In this document: piece by piece, positions 1-9,731 of the stretch
How the letters are laid out: every line of letters begins with the position of its first letter
Numbering within the stretch: the first letter of the stretch is position 1
Origin: Winogradskyella sp.
GTDB lineage: Bacteria; Bacteroidota; Bacteroidia; Flavobacteriales; Flavobacteriaceae
Assembly (NCBI RefSeq): GCF_016744625.1
Contig: NZ_JADGDZ010000019.1
Location: 1 to 47,472, forward strand
Reading direction: 5' to 3'
Length of the DNA stretch: 47,472 bases
The notes under the pieces: generated by a model
Told to the model about the DNA's origin: nothing
Databases searched by the model: none
The model's input: the letters and a program-made list of their open reading frames with translations, nothing else
Made by a program: the position numbers and the translations under genes

Positions 1-482
1 ACTCTTCTCAAATACCCTGTGTTGTTTTTTTCCAAATATCGGTTAGGATGAAAAAAACTGTTTAACAATGTGTTGTCTATATTAATAATGTTTTCGTTTA
101 ATTCTAAATTAATTGACTTTATATCAACTTGTGTTTCATGTTTATTTACATTATCACCTATATCAATTCTAAATTGATAAGGAATTATACCCTTTGGTAA
201 AACTAGCTCAATAATCTGAAATTCGTTATTACCTTTTATGTATTTTGCGACTCTTTCCTTAGAATTAAAATTGCCGTCTTGAAATTCCCCCAAATAGAAT
301 AGTTCTATTTTATCATCTTCTAACATCTTTATATTAAGTGTTACTTTGAAAATATCTTCTTTTTTTGTTTTACGCTTTTCAACACCTACCTCTTCTATTA
401 CTTTTTTTTGAGTGCTATTTCCTTTATCTTCTTTACAAGATAGAAACCCAAGAACGATTAGAGCTAAAATAATTCTTTTCAT
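1..482 (-). CDS. Partial lipoprotein next to O-acyltransferase genes
   Basis: The reading frame starts with ATG at 480-482 and stays open to the left edge of the window, giving about 160 residues; the C-terminus lies outside. The N-terminus is MKRIILALIVLGFLSCKDKG, a lipoprotein signal peptide with lipobox LSC and the lipidated Cys at residue 15. Behind it comes a Lys/Glu-rich linker and then alternating beta-like segments with no motif I recognise. It follows the SGNH-like and MBOAT genes in the same direction with a 41-bp gap, so it may belong to the same transcript and act in the periplasm or at the outer membrane on the same surface glycan. That role is inferred from position only. I do not recognise the family. 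Signal peptide and frame are seen directly. Confidence 0.75.
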   Translation of the reverse strand, partial: MKRIILALIVLGFLSCKEDKGNSTQKKVIEEVGVEKRKTKKEDIFKVTLNIKMLEDDKIELFYLGEFQDGNFNSKERVAKYIKGNNEFQIIELVLPKGIIPYQFRIDIGDNVNKHETQVDIKSINLELNENIINIDNTLLNSFFHPNRYLEKNNTGYLRR

Positions 483-523
483 ATTATTCGTTTTTAGTTA
501 AAATGATGACCTTAAGATATTAT

Positions 524-1984
524 TTAAAGTATCTCTACGGTTTTAAAAGTGTCTTTTATTAGAACTTCTCCCTTATTATTTCTTAATACCATATAAAGGC
601 TGTATCGTCCTAATTCCAGTAATTTACTGTCAATATTTATAAGAAACCCAGAGTCATCGTATAAGTTATTATTTTCATTGAAATATTTGGTAACATCTTT
701 TCTGTTTTTACTTTTTAATTGGTTTGGTTTACTAACGTAAATAAAATTATTATCTCTTACTAATGCTATAAACAATTCATTAAACTTTGAACTTTTACCT
801 TCTATTGCTATCCAGCCATCTAAAACTATTGGGCCTTTTCCTTGGGTTGAAGCGTACTTTGTGTTTTTTGTTCCATTTATTGCATCTAAATTACCAATAA
901 TCTTGTCTCCGTTATTTAATGTTTCTCTTTTAATTTTATTATATAAATAATATTCTGGGAGAGATTTATTTGCATTATCAGTCTTAAATTTATAGTTATT
1001 ATTAATGTATTTAGATAAATAATTACTAACAACAATACCTCCTTTATAACTTAAATGTTGATTATGCCCTACGGGTTCATTTGTAAAATACTGATAAGAC
1101 AAATCCGGGAAAATGTGATTTAAATCTAAATACTTTATATTGTTTTTTAATGCCAAATCTATCATTGAATTATGTACAGACTTATAATCTATTTTTTTTC
1201 TGTATTCTTTAAAATATGGTATTGTTACTAGTAATACTTCTATATTATTATCTTTTGCTAATTCAATAATTTTATTAAAATAAGATCTTTGGTATTTAGA
1301 AATTTTAAATTCTTGTTTACCAAAATCTTTAGCTCTATATTCTTCAATCTTGCTTTCACTTAATGGCCAGATTGAGTTTGAGCACCCGAAATAGTATTCA
1401 GAATTAGGTTTCATTTTTTTAGCCAAATTCCCTTTAAGTAAATCTAAATCAGCCCAATTAGAATGATTTCTAATTAACGGAAAAATTGTTGGTATTATTT
1501 CTTCTCCTTTATATAAATCTCTGTATTCTTCTATTTTTACTAAGCTGAGTTTCTTAGAGTCAAAACTCTGTAGTTTAGCCTTTAATGGTATGTTTTTATC
1601 ACTTACTGGTTCATTAAAATAATAGATAGTATCACTAGAAATGGCAAACGTTTCAATAACAATTAACTTAGGGGTCTGATATTTTAAAGCTTCTTTAATA
1701 TTATAATATGTTTGAGGTAGTGTTTGCCCTGAGCTATAAAGCGTATAAACTTTAGATTTGGTTTTAGCGTTTACTATATTTAAATCTAAACCATTTCCTA
1801 AGTGAGAGTTTCCAAAAAACAACAAATCAATGGAGTTCTTTTTTTGTTTATAAAATGCACTCCAAGTTAAATCACCAGAGTTTTGAGTGCCAAACATAAA
1901 TGCACATGTCATAGTTAAAAACCCCATGAGAATTATAAATAACCCGGATTTAAACAATAAATGAATTAAGTTTTTCTTTTTCAT
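524..1984 (-). CDS. SGNH-hydrolase-like membrane-anchored protein, partner of MBOAT acyltransferase
   Basis: The 486-residue protein has one N-terminal membrane segment (about residues 12-32) and then an extracytoplasmic domain with a GNSHLGNGLDL motif at about residues 58-68, which resembles the block I Ser motif of SGNH/GDSL hydrolases and of the AlgJ/AlgX/DltD-type partners of MBOAT proteins. A later DLNHIFPDLSY and HNQHLSYKGG (near residue 310) look like the Asp/His block V region. The C-terminal 100 residues look like a separate beta domain. The gene starts 2 bp after the MBOAT stop, so the two are almost certainly co-translated. The likely role is transfer or handling of acyl (probably acetyl) groups on a secreted polysaccharide; substrate unknown. 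The family pairing is established knowledge for AlgI/AlgJ and DltB/DltD; assignment here is inference from motif and context. Confidence 0.75.
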   Translation of the reverse strand: MKKKNLIHLLFKSGLFIILMGFLTMTCAFMFGTQNSGDLTWSAFYKQKKNSIDLLFFGNSHLGNGLDLNIVNAKTKSKVYTLYSSGQTLPQTYYNIKEALKYQTPKLIVIETFAISSDTIYYFNEPVSDKNIPLKAKLQSFDSKKLSLVKIEEYRDLYKGEEIIPTIFPLIRNHSNWADLDLLKGNLAKKMKPNSEYYFGCSNSIWPLSESKIEEYRAKDFGKQEFKISKYQRSYFNKIIELAKDNNIEVLLVTIPYFKEYRKKIDYKSVHNSMIDLALKNNIKYLDLNHIFPDLSYQYFTNEPVGHNQHLSYKGGIVVSNYLSKYINNNYKFKTDNANKSLPEYYLYNKIKRETLNNGDKIIGNLDAINGTKNTKYASTQGKGPIVLDGWIAIEGKSSKFNELFIALVRDNNFIYVSKPNQLKSKNRKDVTKYFNENNNLYDDSGFLINIDSKLLELGRYSLYMVLRNNKGEVLIKDTFKTVEIL

Positions 1985-1986
1985 TC

Positions 1987-3456
1987 TTAAAATTGAAAAT
2001 AAATGAATTCTGATATGTTATTGTCTCCATAAACACCAAAAATCATAATAAACAAGGCTATCAACACATAAACACTCCACCTAAAAAGTAAAGCCTGTTG
2101 GTTTAGAATTTTAACAAGGCTCCGTTTACGATGAAATCTTTCAACAACAACTAATCCTATAATTGCAAATATTAATAGTTTAAATTCATTATCCTGCAAA
2201 CCAATGAGATAGATTTCATCTCCAAATAATGCATCAAAATTATTATTAAAAAAACCAGCTACTATTAATTTTGAATCCGCAAATGAATTTGCTCTAAAAA
2301 ACACCCATGCAAAACACACAATAACAAAATTAATAAAAACGAAAACTAGTCTGTTAGATATATTTTCTTTATTAATATTTAACTTTCTAAAAACACGCTC
2401 TTTATTTTTTGATATTGCCTTCTCTATAACGATTATGATGCCATGTATAGCTCCCCAAATAACAAAAGTCATTGCCGCCCCATGCCATAAACCGCTGACT
2501 AAAAACACTAAAAATAAATTGAAATACGTTCTAAATTCACCTTTTCTACTTCCACCTAAAGGTATGTAAACATAATCTCTAAACCATGTAGATAGAGAGA
2601 TATGCCATCTTCTCCAGAATTCAGTAATAGATTTTGATAAGTATGGACTATCAAAGTTCTTCATTAAATCAAATCCCATCGTTCTGGCTGCACCTATAGC
2701 GATATCAGAATATCCTGAAAAATCGCAATATATCTGAAAAGCAAATAATACAGTTGCCATAATGGTTTCTACACCTTCATAATTCGAGGGGTTATTATAT
2801 ACTTCATTTACATATAAAGCCGCTCTATCAGCAATAACCATTTTCTTAAACAACCCAAAAGCCATCAACAAAAGCCCAGACTTTACTAACGCATAATTAA
2901 ACTTATATGTTTTGAAGAATTGTGGCAACAAATGAGACGCCCTTTCAATTGGACCAGCAACTAACTGTGGAAAAAAAGCGACAAAAGCAGAAAAAGCTAT
3001 TAAGTCGTCTGTAGGTTTAAAACGCTTTCTGTAAATATCAATCGTATAACTTAGAGTTTGAAATGTGTAAAAACTTATACCAACTGGGAGTATAATATTT
3101 AAAGTTGAAACTTCTAACGTTTTTCCAAATAGCTTAAATGATTCTACAAAAGTGTCAATAAAAAAATTAGTGTACTTAAAATAAAATAAAAATCCTAGAT
3201 TAACAGCTAGGCTAATAAATAATAACTTTTTCCTAGTTATTTTATTTTCAGTGATACTTAATTTTTTCCCAACATAAAAATCTACTAATGTGCTTATGGC
3301 AATTAAAAAAAGAAATCGCCAGTCCCACCAACCATAAAAAATATAACTAGATATTAAAACAACAATATTTCTTATTTTTAATTTGCCTGAAACAATCCAA
3401 TAGATAACAAAAACTATTGGGAAAAATATTGCAAAATCTATTGAGTTAAATAGCAT
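1987..3456 (-). CDS. MBOAT-family O-acyltransferase (AlgI/DltB-like)
   Basis: This is a polytopic membrane protein of 489 residues, the usual length for AlgI-type MBOAT proteins. It carries the family hallmark WRRWHISLSTWFRDYVYIPL starting at residue 281, followed by GGSR, and the second His motif SGLWHG at 321-326 (His325 is the expected catalytic residue). Family members move acyl groups from a cytoplasmic donor across the membrane to a sugar or teichoic polymer with help from an SGNH-type partner, which is encoded directly downstream. The gene is separated from rfbD by 166 bp in which I see no clear hairpin, so it could be read from the polysaccharide operon or from its own promoter. Acyl donor and acceptor cannot be read from the sequence; O-acetylation of the rhamnose-containing glycan made by its neighbours is a reasonable guess. 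Confidence 0.93.
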   Translation of the reverse strand: MLFNSIDFAIFFPIVFVIYWIVSGKLKIRNIVVLISSYIFYGWWDWRFLFLIAISTLVDFYVGKKLSITENKITRKKLLFISLAVNLGFLFYFKYTNFFIDTFVESFKLFGKTLEVSTLNIILPVGISFYTFQTLSYTIDIYRKRFKPTDDLIAFSAFVAFFPQLVAGPIERASHLLPQFFKTYKFNYALVKSGLLLMAFGLFKKMVIADRAALYVNEVYNNPSNYEGVETIMATVLFAFQIYCDFSGYSDIAIGAARTMGFDLMKNFDSPYLSKSITEFWRRWHISLSTWFRDYVYIPLGGSRKGEFRTYFNLFLVFLVSGLWHGAAMTFVIWGAIHGIIIVIEKAISKNKERVFRKLNINKENISNRLVFVFINFVIVCFAWVFFRANSFADSKLIVAGFFNNNFDALFGDEIYLIGLQDNEFKLLIFAIIGLVVVERFHRKRSLVKILNQQALLFRWSVYVLIALFIMIFGVYGDNNISEFIYFQF

Positions 3457-3622
3457 CTAAATTGGTGTTTATATCATTTTTATAACAGAATCTATTGTGA
3501 AATAGCATTTGCATATTCGCTAAATAAAATGGTAGTGTTCTTGTTGGGCATATATCTTTTATTTCATAATTCTTCTATATGAGATCGATTTAAGCACACA
3601 CTATTCTTTTAACTATACGAAA

Positions 3623-4486
3623 CTATTCTTCTTTGAGATTTGCAATTGCCTCTGCTAAACTATCCTTCCAATTTGGGATTGAAACACCACGAATATTAGT
3701 GATCTTCTCTTTATTAAGCACACTATACTTTGGGCGCTCTGCTGGAGTTGGATAATCTTTGGTTTTAATTTTATTTAATCTAATATCTTTATCTGTCTTT
3801 TTAAAAATTTCATTTGCAAAATCATACCAACTTATAGCTCCCTCATTACTGTAATGATATAAACCATAAGACGTATTTTTAGTTTCTATAAACTTCAGGA
3901 TAACCTCCGCTAAATCTTTTGCATAGGTTGGGCTTCCTATTTGGTCACTTACAACACTAATCTCATCTCGCTCTCTAGCTAATCTGAGCATGGTTTTTAA
4001 AAAATTGTTGCCAAACTCTGAATATAACCACGATGTTCTTAAAATAAAATGATTTTCGAGCGTTTCTGATATTGCGTTCTCTCCTTTTAATTTAGTATCA
4101 CCATAAACGCCTAATGGATTTGTAATGCTATCCTCCAAATACGGCTGTAGAGTTTTACCGTCAAACACAAAGTCTGTTGAAAGATGAAATAAAGTGACTT
4201 TATGTTTACGACAAACTTCAGCTAAGTTTTTAGAACCCAAAACATTAACATCATAAGCCTTTTCTATTTCAGTCTCAGCCTTATCAACAGCTGTGTAAGC
4301 AGCGCAATTGATGCAATAATCAAATTGTTCTGAACTGTTAAAAACAGAATTAACCTGTTTGAAGTTAGTAATATCTAGCTGAGAAAACGACTTAAATATA
4401 AATTTAAGGTTTGGATGTTTTGGCGCTATACTTTCAATACATTGTGCCAGTTGACCATCTTTTGCAGTAACAAGTACAGTTAACAT
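3623..4486 (-). CDS. rfbD: dTDP-4-dehydrorhamnose reductase
   Basis: RmlD/RfbD carries out the last step of dTDP-L-rhamnose synthesis, the NAD(P)H-dependent reduction of dTDP-4-keto-L-rhamnose. At 287 residues the length is typical. The N-terminal Rossmann motif is VTAKDGQLAQ, a slightly divergent form of the family's GxxGQLG. The catalytic SDR pair is in YGDTK (Tyr128, Lys132), preceded by STDFVFDG around residues 103-110, and the late PxYSVLN-type segment (RPKYSVLN) is also typical of RmlD. The start ATG overlaps the end of rfbC by 7 bp, which indicates translational coupling. It is the last gene of the contiguous rfbBACD block. Confidence 0.95.
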   Translation of the reverse strand: MLTVLVTAKDGQLAQCIESIAPKHPNLKFIFKSFSQLDITNFKQVNSVFNSSEQFDYCINCAAYTAVDKAETEIEKAYDVNVLGSKNLAEVCRKHKVTLFHLSTDFVFDGKTLQPYLEDSITNPLGVYGDTKLKGENAISETLENHFILRTSWLYSEFGNNFLKTMLRLARERDEISVVSDQIGSPTYAKDLAEVILKFIETKNTSYGLYHYSNEGAISWYDFANEIFKKTDKDIRLNKIKTKDYPTPAERPKYSVLNKEKITNIRGVSIPNWKDSLAEAIANLKEE

Positions 4487-5028
4487 ATTTGAGCATCTTT
4501 AAACTTTGGAAGCACCAAATCTTTTTCTGAAATAATAAAATTTTTTTCTGGCAATTCCCAATTAATATTCAAATCCTTATCGTTATAAATTATACCTGCT
4601 TCAGATGCTTTGTTATATAAGTTATCGCACTTATAGCTAAAAATAGTCTCATCTTCTAATACAATAAATCCATGTGCAAACCCTCTAGGTACATACAATT
4701 GTGCTTTGTTTTCTACATTAAGTTCAATTGAAAAATGGTCTCCAAAAGTTTCTGAACTTTCTCGCATATCAACTACAACATCTAAAACACTGCCCTTAAC
4801 CACCCTTACTAATTTAGCTTGTGCGTGATTACCTGTCTGGTAATGTAAACCCCTTAAAACGCCTTTAGAAGACTGTGACTCGTTGTCTTGAACAAAATTA
4901 ACTTTTAAACCCAAGGAATCATTAAATGTTTGTTGATTAAAACTCTCAATAAAGTAGCCTCTTTTATCCTTAAAAATCGTTGGTTGAAGGATAAAGCATC
5001 CCTTCAATTTAGTTTCTGTTACTAACAT
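4480..5028 (-). CDS. rfbC: dTDP-4-dehydrorhamnose 3,5-epimerase
   Basis: RmlC/RfbC converts dTDP-4-keto-6-deoxy-D-glucose to the L-rhamno form. The 182-residue cupin has the expected length. Family motifs seen are FKDKRGYFIESFN (19-31), the catalytic-His segment GVLRGLHYQ (His62), the LVRVVKGSVLDVVVDMR strand region and VPRGFAHGF (113-121), which carries the second active-site region; the expected tyrosine is in SYKCDN. The gene lies 1 bp after the stop of rfbA and overlaps rfbD by 7 bp, so the four rhamnose genes form one tight translational unit. Confidence 0.96.
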   Translation of the reverse strand: MLVTETKLKGCFILQPTIFKDKRGYFIESFNQQTFNDSLGLKVNFVQDNESQSSKGVLRGLHYQTGNHAQAKLVRVVKGSVLDVVVDMRESSETFGDHFSIELNVENKAQLYVPRGFAHGFIVLEDETIFSYKCDNLYNKASEAGIIYNDKDLNINWELPEKNFIISEKDLVLPKFKDAQIC

Positions 5029-5029
5029 A

Positions 5030-5893
5030 TTATTTTGGTAGTAGACTTAATAGGTGCTTACCATAACCGCTTTTAATTAATGGTTCAATTAATACTCTAA
5101 ACTGATTTTTATCAATATAGCCCATTCTATATGCTACTTCTTCGATGGCGCCAATTTTTAAGCCTTGTCGTTCTTCTATAACTTGAACAAATTGAGAAGC
5201 CTGCATCAAAGATTTAAACGTGCCTGTGTCTAACCAAGCTGTGCCTTTGTCTAACACACTAACTTTTAATTTCCCTTGAGATAAATAAGTCTTATTAACA
5301 TCTGTGATTTCTAATTCGCCTCTATGACTAGGTTTAATGTTTTTTGCAATCTCGACCACTGAATTATCATAAAAATAAATTCCTGGAACTGCATAATTAG
5401 ATTTTGGTTTTAAAGGTTTTTCTTCAATTGAAACGGCATTCCCTTCTTTATTAAATTCTACAACACCATAACGTTCTGGATCATGAACATGATATGCATA
5501 TACAATCCCTCCATCCGGATCATTGTTTTCTTGTAATAAATTTGATAATCCTGTTCCGTAAAAAATATTATCACCAAGAATTAAAGCCACCTTATCATTT
5601 CCAATGAAATCTTCACCAATTATAAATGCCTGAGCCAAACCATTTGGTTCTTCTTGTATGGCATATTGGAAATTACATCCAAACTTATTGCCATTACCTA
5701 AAAGTTTTTCAAATAAAGGTAAATCTTGTGGTGTAGATATGATTAAAATATCTTTTATGCCAGACCACATTAACGTAGATAAGGGATAATAAATCATAGG
5801 CTTGTCATAAATAGGCATTAGTTGCTTACTTACAGCAAGGGTTAAGGGATGTAAGCGCGTTCCCGAACCTCCGGCTAGTATTATTCCTTTCAT
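5030..5893 (-). CDS. rfbA: Glucose-1-phosphate thymidylyltransferase
   Basis: RmlA/RfbA makes dTDP-glucose from dTTP and glucose-1-phosphate, the entry step to dTDP-rhamnose. The protein has 287 residues, like most short-form RmlA enzymes. The nucleotidyltransferase signature [11 protein letters not shown] is at residues 8-18 with the lysine of [12 protein letters not shown] just behind, and [11 protein letters not shown] (103-113) carries the metal-binding Asp. The segment GTAWLDTGT (about 218-226) is the conserved sugar-phosphate region. It lies 8 bp downstream of rfbB and 1 bp upstream of rfbC. The enzyme is normally feedback-inhibited by dTDP-rhamnose in this family (established knowledge). 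Confidence 0.97.
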   Translation of the reverse strand: MKGIILAGGSGTRLHPLTLAVSKQLMPIYDKPMIYYPLSTLMWSGIKDILIISTPQDLPLFEKLLGNGNKFGCNFQYAIQEEPNGLAQAFIIGEDFIGNDKVALILGDNIFYGTGLSNLLQENNDPDGGIVYAYHVHDPERYGVVEFNKEGNAVSIEEKPLKPKSNYAVPGIYFYDNSVVEIAKNIKPSHRGELEITDVNKTYLSQGKLKVSVLDKGTAWLDTGTFKSLMQASQFVQVIEERQGLKIGAIEEVAYRMGYIDKNQFRVLIEPLIKSGYGKHLLSLLPK

Positions 5894-5901
5894 ATTATAT
5901 G

Positions 5902-6945
5902 CTAGTTATATTGTTTTTGGTAATATAATTGATACTCACCACTTGTAACACGATTTAACCATTCTGTATTATCTAAATACCAGTCTATAGTATTACTCAA
6001 TCCTTCTTCAAAAGTCACTGAAGGCTGCCAACCCAATTCATTTTTTATCTTATTAGCATCGATAGCGTACCTCAAATCATGACCTGGTCTGTCTTTAACA
6101 TAGGCAATCAAACCTATCGAGCTTCCATGCGGATTCCCTAGTTTTTTGTCCATTAACTTACACAACAGTTTTACTAAATCAATATTTTTCCATTCATTAA
6201 AACCTCCAATATTATAAGTTTCACTTATTTTTCCTTTATGAAAAACCAAATCAATAGCTTTGGCGTGATCTACTACATAGAGCCAGTCTCGAGTATAGTT
6301 ACCATCTCCATAAACAGGTAGCTCCTTTCCTTTTAAGATGTTATTAATAAATAATGGAATTAGTTTTTCGGGAAACTGATTTTGCCCATAATTATTTGAA
6401 CAATTTGTAATAACATAAGGCACTGAATAAGTTTCCCCATAAGCCCTAACAAAATGATCTGAACTTGCTTTAGATGCAGAATATGGTGAATTTGGATCAT
6501 AAGATGTGGTTTCGGTAAATAAACCTTGTTCTCCTAAAGAGCCATAGACTTCGTCTGTACTAACATGATAAAATAATTTGTTATCAAAATTAGAATGCCA
6601 GCAATCCTTAAAGGCGTTTAATAAAATCATAGTTCCAATAACATTTGTTTTAACAAATGCTAATGGGTCAGCTATAGATCTATCCACATGAGACTCTGCT
6701 GCCAGATGAATAACGCTATCAAAGCAATGCGTCTTAAATATATTATTTATAAAACTTTCATCTGTTATATCTCCCTTTATAAAAGTATAATTGGATGCGT
6801 GTTCAATATCTTTAAGGTTTTCTAAATTTCCTGCATAAGTGAGGCTATCTAGGTTGTATATGTGGTAGTCCTTATATGTATTAACAAATAATCTAACGAC
6901 ATGTGAACCGATAAAACCAGCACCACCAGTAATGAGTATTTTCAT
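5902..6945 (-). CDS. rfbB: dTDP-glucose 4,6-dehydratase
   Basis: RmlB/RfbB dehydrates dTDP-glucose to dTDP-4-keto-6-deoxyglucose with bound NAD. The 347-residue protein is an extended SDR: NAD motif GGAGFIGSH (residues 7-15), the catalytic [10 protein letters not shown] segment with the family's Asp-Glu pair, and [10 protein letters not shown] with the Tyr/Lys pair. [20 protein letters not shown] and the [15 protein letters not shown] segment are diagnostic for RmlB against other SDR epimerases. The start overlaps the stop of the upstream wzz-like gene in an ATGA arrangement (4 bp). It is the first of the four contiguous rhamnose genes. Confidence 0.97.
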   Translation of the reverse strand: MKILITGGAGFIGSHVVRLFVNTYKDYHIYNLDSLTYAGNLENLKDIEHASNYTFIKGDITDESFINNIFKTHCFDSVIHLAAESHVDRSIADPLAFVKTNVIGTMILLNAFKDCWHSNFDNKLFYHVSTDEVYGSLGEQGLFTETTSYDPNSPYSASKASSDHFVRAYGETYSVPYVITNCSNNYGQNQFPEKLIPLFINNILKGKELPVYGDGNYTRDWLYVVDHAKAIDLVFHKGKISETYNIGGFNEWKNIDLVKLLCKLMDKKLGNPHGSSIGLIAYVKDRPGHDLRYAIDANKIKNELGWQPSVTFEEGLSNTIDWYLDNTEWLNRVTSGEYQLYYQKQYN

Positions 6946-8009
6946 CTATTCTGATTTAAGTATTTATTTAAACCTAAAATAATAAAACCAATAAGTGTTA
7001 AACTAAAAAAGATGATTGGAAGTGTAAATTTCTTTTTTTCTGTCCATTCAGAAATATCATAGCCTGCATCCGGAAACTTAGCAATTACATTTATAACCTC
7101 TTTAGATTTAGCGAGATCAAGGTTTATCTCTCTAATTAGTTTTTCAATCATTCGTTTTTTACTCAGTAAATCAGCTTCATCAACAAATAATTTATTGTCC
7201 TGAGCATTGCCCATATAAAAATTTGTTCCTGAACCAGTTCCAGAAACTGTTTCTTTTTCTGATGCTTTTATTCTAATCCTTAAGTACTCTTTTAGTAACG
7301 AATCCATCTCTGATTGTTGCTCTAACAAAAACTCTTTTTCACCGCTTAAATTCTGTAAAGTAGTTTTTTTCATTAAAGTCAAATGATCATTATTTGTTAA
7401 GATTTTAGTTAGATTATCTCTTAACTTTTGAAAAATAAATTTATCTGATGAAGTTACTGTTATTTCATGCTTAGAAAAGCTAAAAAAGCTCAAAGATTCA
7501 ATATAATCGGTATATATAAGCTCCTCGCGAGAAACAGAATCTAACTCAGCTTTGAATTCAGAAAAAAGTCTAATTTTTTCGTTTTCATCTATATCTGGTT
7601 CAATCTTAAAGTTTTTTAAAGTTCTCGCTTCTTTTACTGTAATCTCTAGTTTTGTTGATAATTCGGTAGAATCATTATCTACACCTGCCAATTGATTCAA
7701 GTATTTAAGATTTTCATATACTTGATGTGCTGAATCAAAATTGGTTTCAACCAGCATTTTAGCACCATATATTTTTTCAGAAAAATGATCAATAAAATAA
7801 CCTAGTACTAAACCTGAAAATATAGCTATTCCATACCATTTAGCGCTTTTAAATATATGGGTTAGAAAAAGGATAATGACAGAATATATTCCTTTAAAAA
7901 AAGCGGCAATAGAGTCAAAAAATTTACGAAAGGCACTTTTAATTAAGCTAAGTAGTAAACCTAACTCTACCTCCTCATTTGGATTTTGCTGCGGTAATTT
8001 ATCGCTCAT
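6942..8009 (-). CDS. Wzz-like polysaccharide chain-length determinant protein
   Basis: The 355-residue protein has hydrophobic stretches near residues 38-55 and 58-76, a long periplasmic region predicted to be helical and rich in charged residues, and a C-terminal membrane helix (about 329-347) followed by a short positive tail. This two-ended membrane layout with a coiled-coil middle is that of polysaccharide co-polymerases (Wzz type), which set glycan chain length. There is no Walker motif, so it is not a kinase-fused co-polymerase. No OPX (Wza) gene is visible beside it. A GTGSGTNFYMG low-complexity segment sits in the periplasmic part. It is coupled to rfbB by a 4-bp overlap and lies 3 bp from the upstream gene. 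Fold assignment is by topology and context rather than by a strong motif. Confidence 0.75.
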   Translation of the reverse strand: MSDKLPQQNPNEEVELGLLLSLIKSAFRKFFDSIAAFFKGIYSVIILFLTHIFKSAKWYGIAIFSGLVLGYFIDHFSEKIYGAKMLVETNFDSAHQVYENLKYLNQLAGVDNDSTELSTKLEITVKEARTLKNFKIEPDIDENEKIRLFSEFKAELDSVSREELIYTDYIESLSFFSFSKHEITVTSSDKFIFQKLRDNLTKILTNNDHLTLMKKTTLQNLSGEKEFLLEQQSEMDSLLKEYLRIRIKASEKETVSGTGSGTNFYMGNAQDNKLFVDEADLLSKKRMIEKLIREINLDLAKSKEVINVIAKFPDAGYDISEWTEKKKFTLPIIFFSLTLIGFIILGLNKYLNQNR

Positions 8010-8012
8010 ATA

Positions 8013-9704
8013 TTAAGAATTAAATATTTGTTCTAGTATTTTTTTTGTTATAACATATGTTGGTTTAACACCAGATGTACCTAAGCCTCCAGAAGCTAAT
8101 GTACTACCTGTTTCTAGTGGGTTATCACTAGCATAATATGCATATCTTACTTTAACGTCTTCATTAATGCTTCCCCTTACTCTAGATGCTGCTTGTATGG
8201 CTTTTTGATAATGCGCTCCTTCCATTTCTAAACCTATAACATTCCATGTTGAGTTTTTAAAGAACTTTAAAATCTCTTTATTTTGAAGTGAAGTACCTAA
8301 AACAGTTACCATAGTGCCTTCAAAAACATCAACACCGCAATCTAATAAATCGTTTTTACTTAGCTCATTTTTAAATGGATAATTATCCGCTGTACCTTCA
8401 AAAATATGTGCCGAAGGAATCATAACGTCTCCCTTGCCTCCTTCTAAAATGCCTGCTTTACCCATGATAGAAATAGACTTTACATCTAAATGCACTTGTT
8501 TGCCCTCTACTTTAATCGGTTTTAAAAACTCATCTAAAGTTTCATAAGCTTGCTCTCCAAACGCATAATCCATAACAAATATAACGGCCTTATTTTCCTT
8601 GTGCTCTTCTAAGTATTTGAATTCTGACTTAGAAAAATCAATTTTATCTGTATCAAAGATTTGAACATCAATGTTGGTTCCCGAAGTGTCCTTTATATAA
8701 TGCATTCCGTGTTGCAACGCTGATTTTTCTACTTTATTGCGTAAGGTGCCATTTTTTGAGTCACTAAGAGCTTCGTAAGTGTCAAAAATATCTTTCTTAG
8801 CATCTGCCCCTTTGAGCGTTCCTTTAGCAAATAGAGAATTCATTACACTATGCATATTAGCACTAATAATATGTATAGGTCTTTCTAGTAATCCGTTTTT
8901 ATGCAATACAGATTTAATAGTATCTGCCCAAATCTCTCCGTGAATGTGGTGACCTAAGCGTTCTCTTAAAACTGGACTAAAAGTAATCGTACGCTTGTTA
9001 TTATTAACAGTTTCTTCTATTGCTAACTTACCTAACCAATACACAATATGTAATAAGCGTTCTGGCTGATTTTCAGTAGCAAATTTTGGATAAGCTTCAG
9101 TTAACTCATTAAATGTTCTACCAAGGATGTTTGCAGTATGCGTAATCGCAATCTCTCGTTCTTTTTGCGTTAATTTTTTAGTTGAACTAACGGCACTCTC
9201 AAGCTTCTGCCAATCTCTTACTGTTGCTCCTTCTTCATTTATAATAACACGTTTACTGATTTTGTGCGACTCAACAAATAGAAATGTAAGATGCGTTAAT
9301 ATATCATATATCTCAGAACGCCCTCTCGTAATTTCAATATTCATCTGCTCATCATCAATACGATAACAATTTCGTCTTCTCTTTGGTGGAATTATTGGTT
9401 TAAAATGAGAATTAGCATAACCCTCATCACTTGTGAGGTTTATAAAGGTACATTCTTCTATACCTTGAGGTAAACGATCTACAACATAAAGTAAACCTTC
9501 TAACTCTGCTTTTTCATCACCGATAGAACCATAAATTTCTGGTCTCAATAGAAGTAAAGCCTCACGTAAAGTTTCACCAGAAACTCCCATAGGTTTGTAA
9601 AATCCACGATTAAAAAGGTGGCGCATTGTAATATACATGCGTTCTATGGCGCTAGAGCTTTCTTGCGCTCTTGTTCTTTCGTGATTTTTCTTAGTTGTAC
9701 TCAT
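8013..9704 (-). CDS. Uncharacterised Bacteroidota protein with a nucleosidase-like C-terminal domain
   Basis: The 563-residue soluble protein has no signal peptide and no membrane helix. The N-terminal 250 residues look helical and unfamiliar. The C-terminal part, from about residue 340, ends with GLEMEGAHYQKAIQAA (Glu-Met-Glu-Gly at 493-496) and then YYASDNPLETG (Ser526-Asp527). That order, EMEG followed by an SD segment about 30 residues later, is the hallmark of the PNP/MTAN/AMP-nucleosidase fold, and SDNPLETG is especially close to the SDKPLHGE segment I recall from AMP nucleosidase. The protein may therefore bind or cleave a nucleotide or nucleoside. It lies 3 bp upstream of the wzz-like gene and probably opens the polysaccharide operon. 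I recall it as a Bacteroidota-wide conserved protein of unknown function (possibly catalogued as DUF6909, unsure). Function is not assigned. Confidence 0.7.
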   Translation of the reverse strand: MSTTKKNHERTRAQESSSAIERMYITMRHLFNRGFYKPMGVSGETLREALLLLRPEIYGSIGDEKAELEGLLYVVDRLPQGIEECTFINLTSDEGYANSHFKPIIPPKRRRNCYRIDDEQMNIEITRGRSEIYDILTHLTFLFVESHKISKRVIINEEGATVRDWQKLESAVSSTKKLTQKEREIAITHTANILGRTFNELTEAYPKFATENQPERLLHIVYWLGKLAIEETVNNNKRTITFSPVLRERLGHHIHGEIWADTIKSVLHKNGLLERPIHIISANMHSVMNSLFAKGTLKGADAKKDIFDTYEALSDSKNGTLRNKVEKSALQHGMHYIKDTSGTNIDVQIFDTDKIDFSKSEFKYLEEHKENKAVIFVMDYAFGEQAYETLDEFLKPIKVEGKQVHLDVKSISIMGKAGILEGGKGDVMIPSAHIFEGTADNYPFKNELSKNDLLDCGVDVFEGTMVTVLGTSLQNKEILKFFKNSTWNVIGLEMEGAHYQKAIQAASRVRGSINEDVKVRYAYYASDNPLETGSTLASGGLGTSGVKPTYVITKKILEQIFNS

Positions 9705-9731
9705 AGGCTATTTTAACCTGCAAATATAGCG

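Noticed and set aside
3457..3622. Possible small gene or terminator between rfbD and the MBOAT gene
   Set aside because: No frame with a convincing start or motif, and no strong hairpin.
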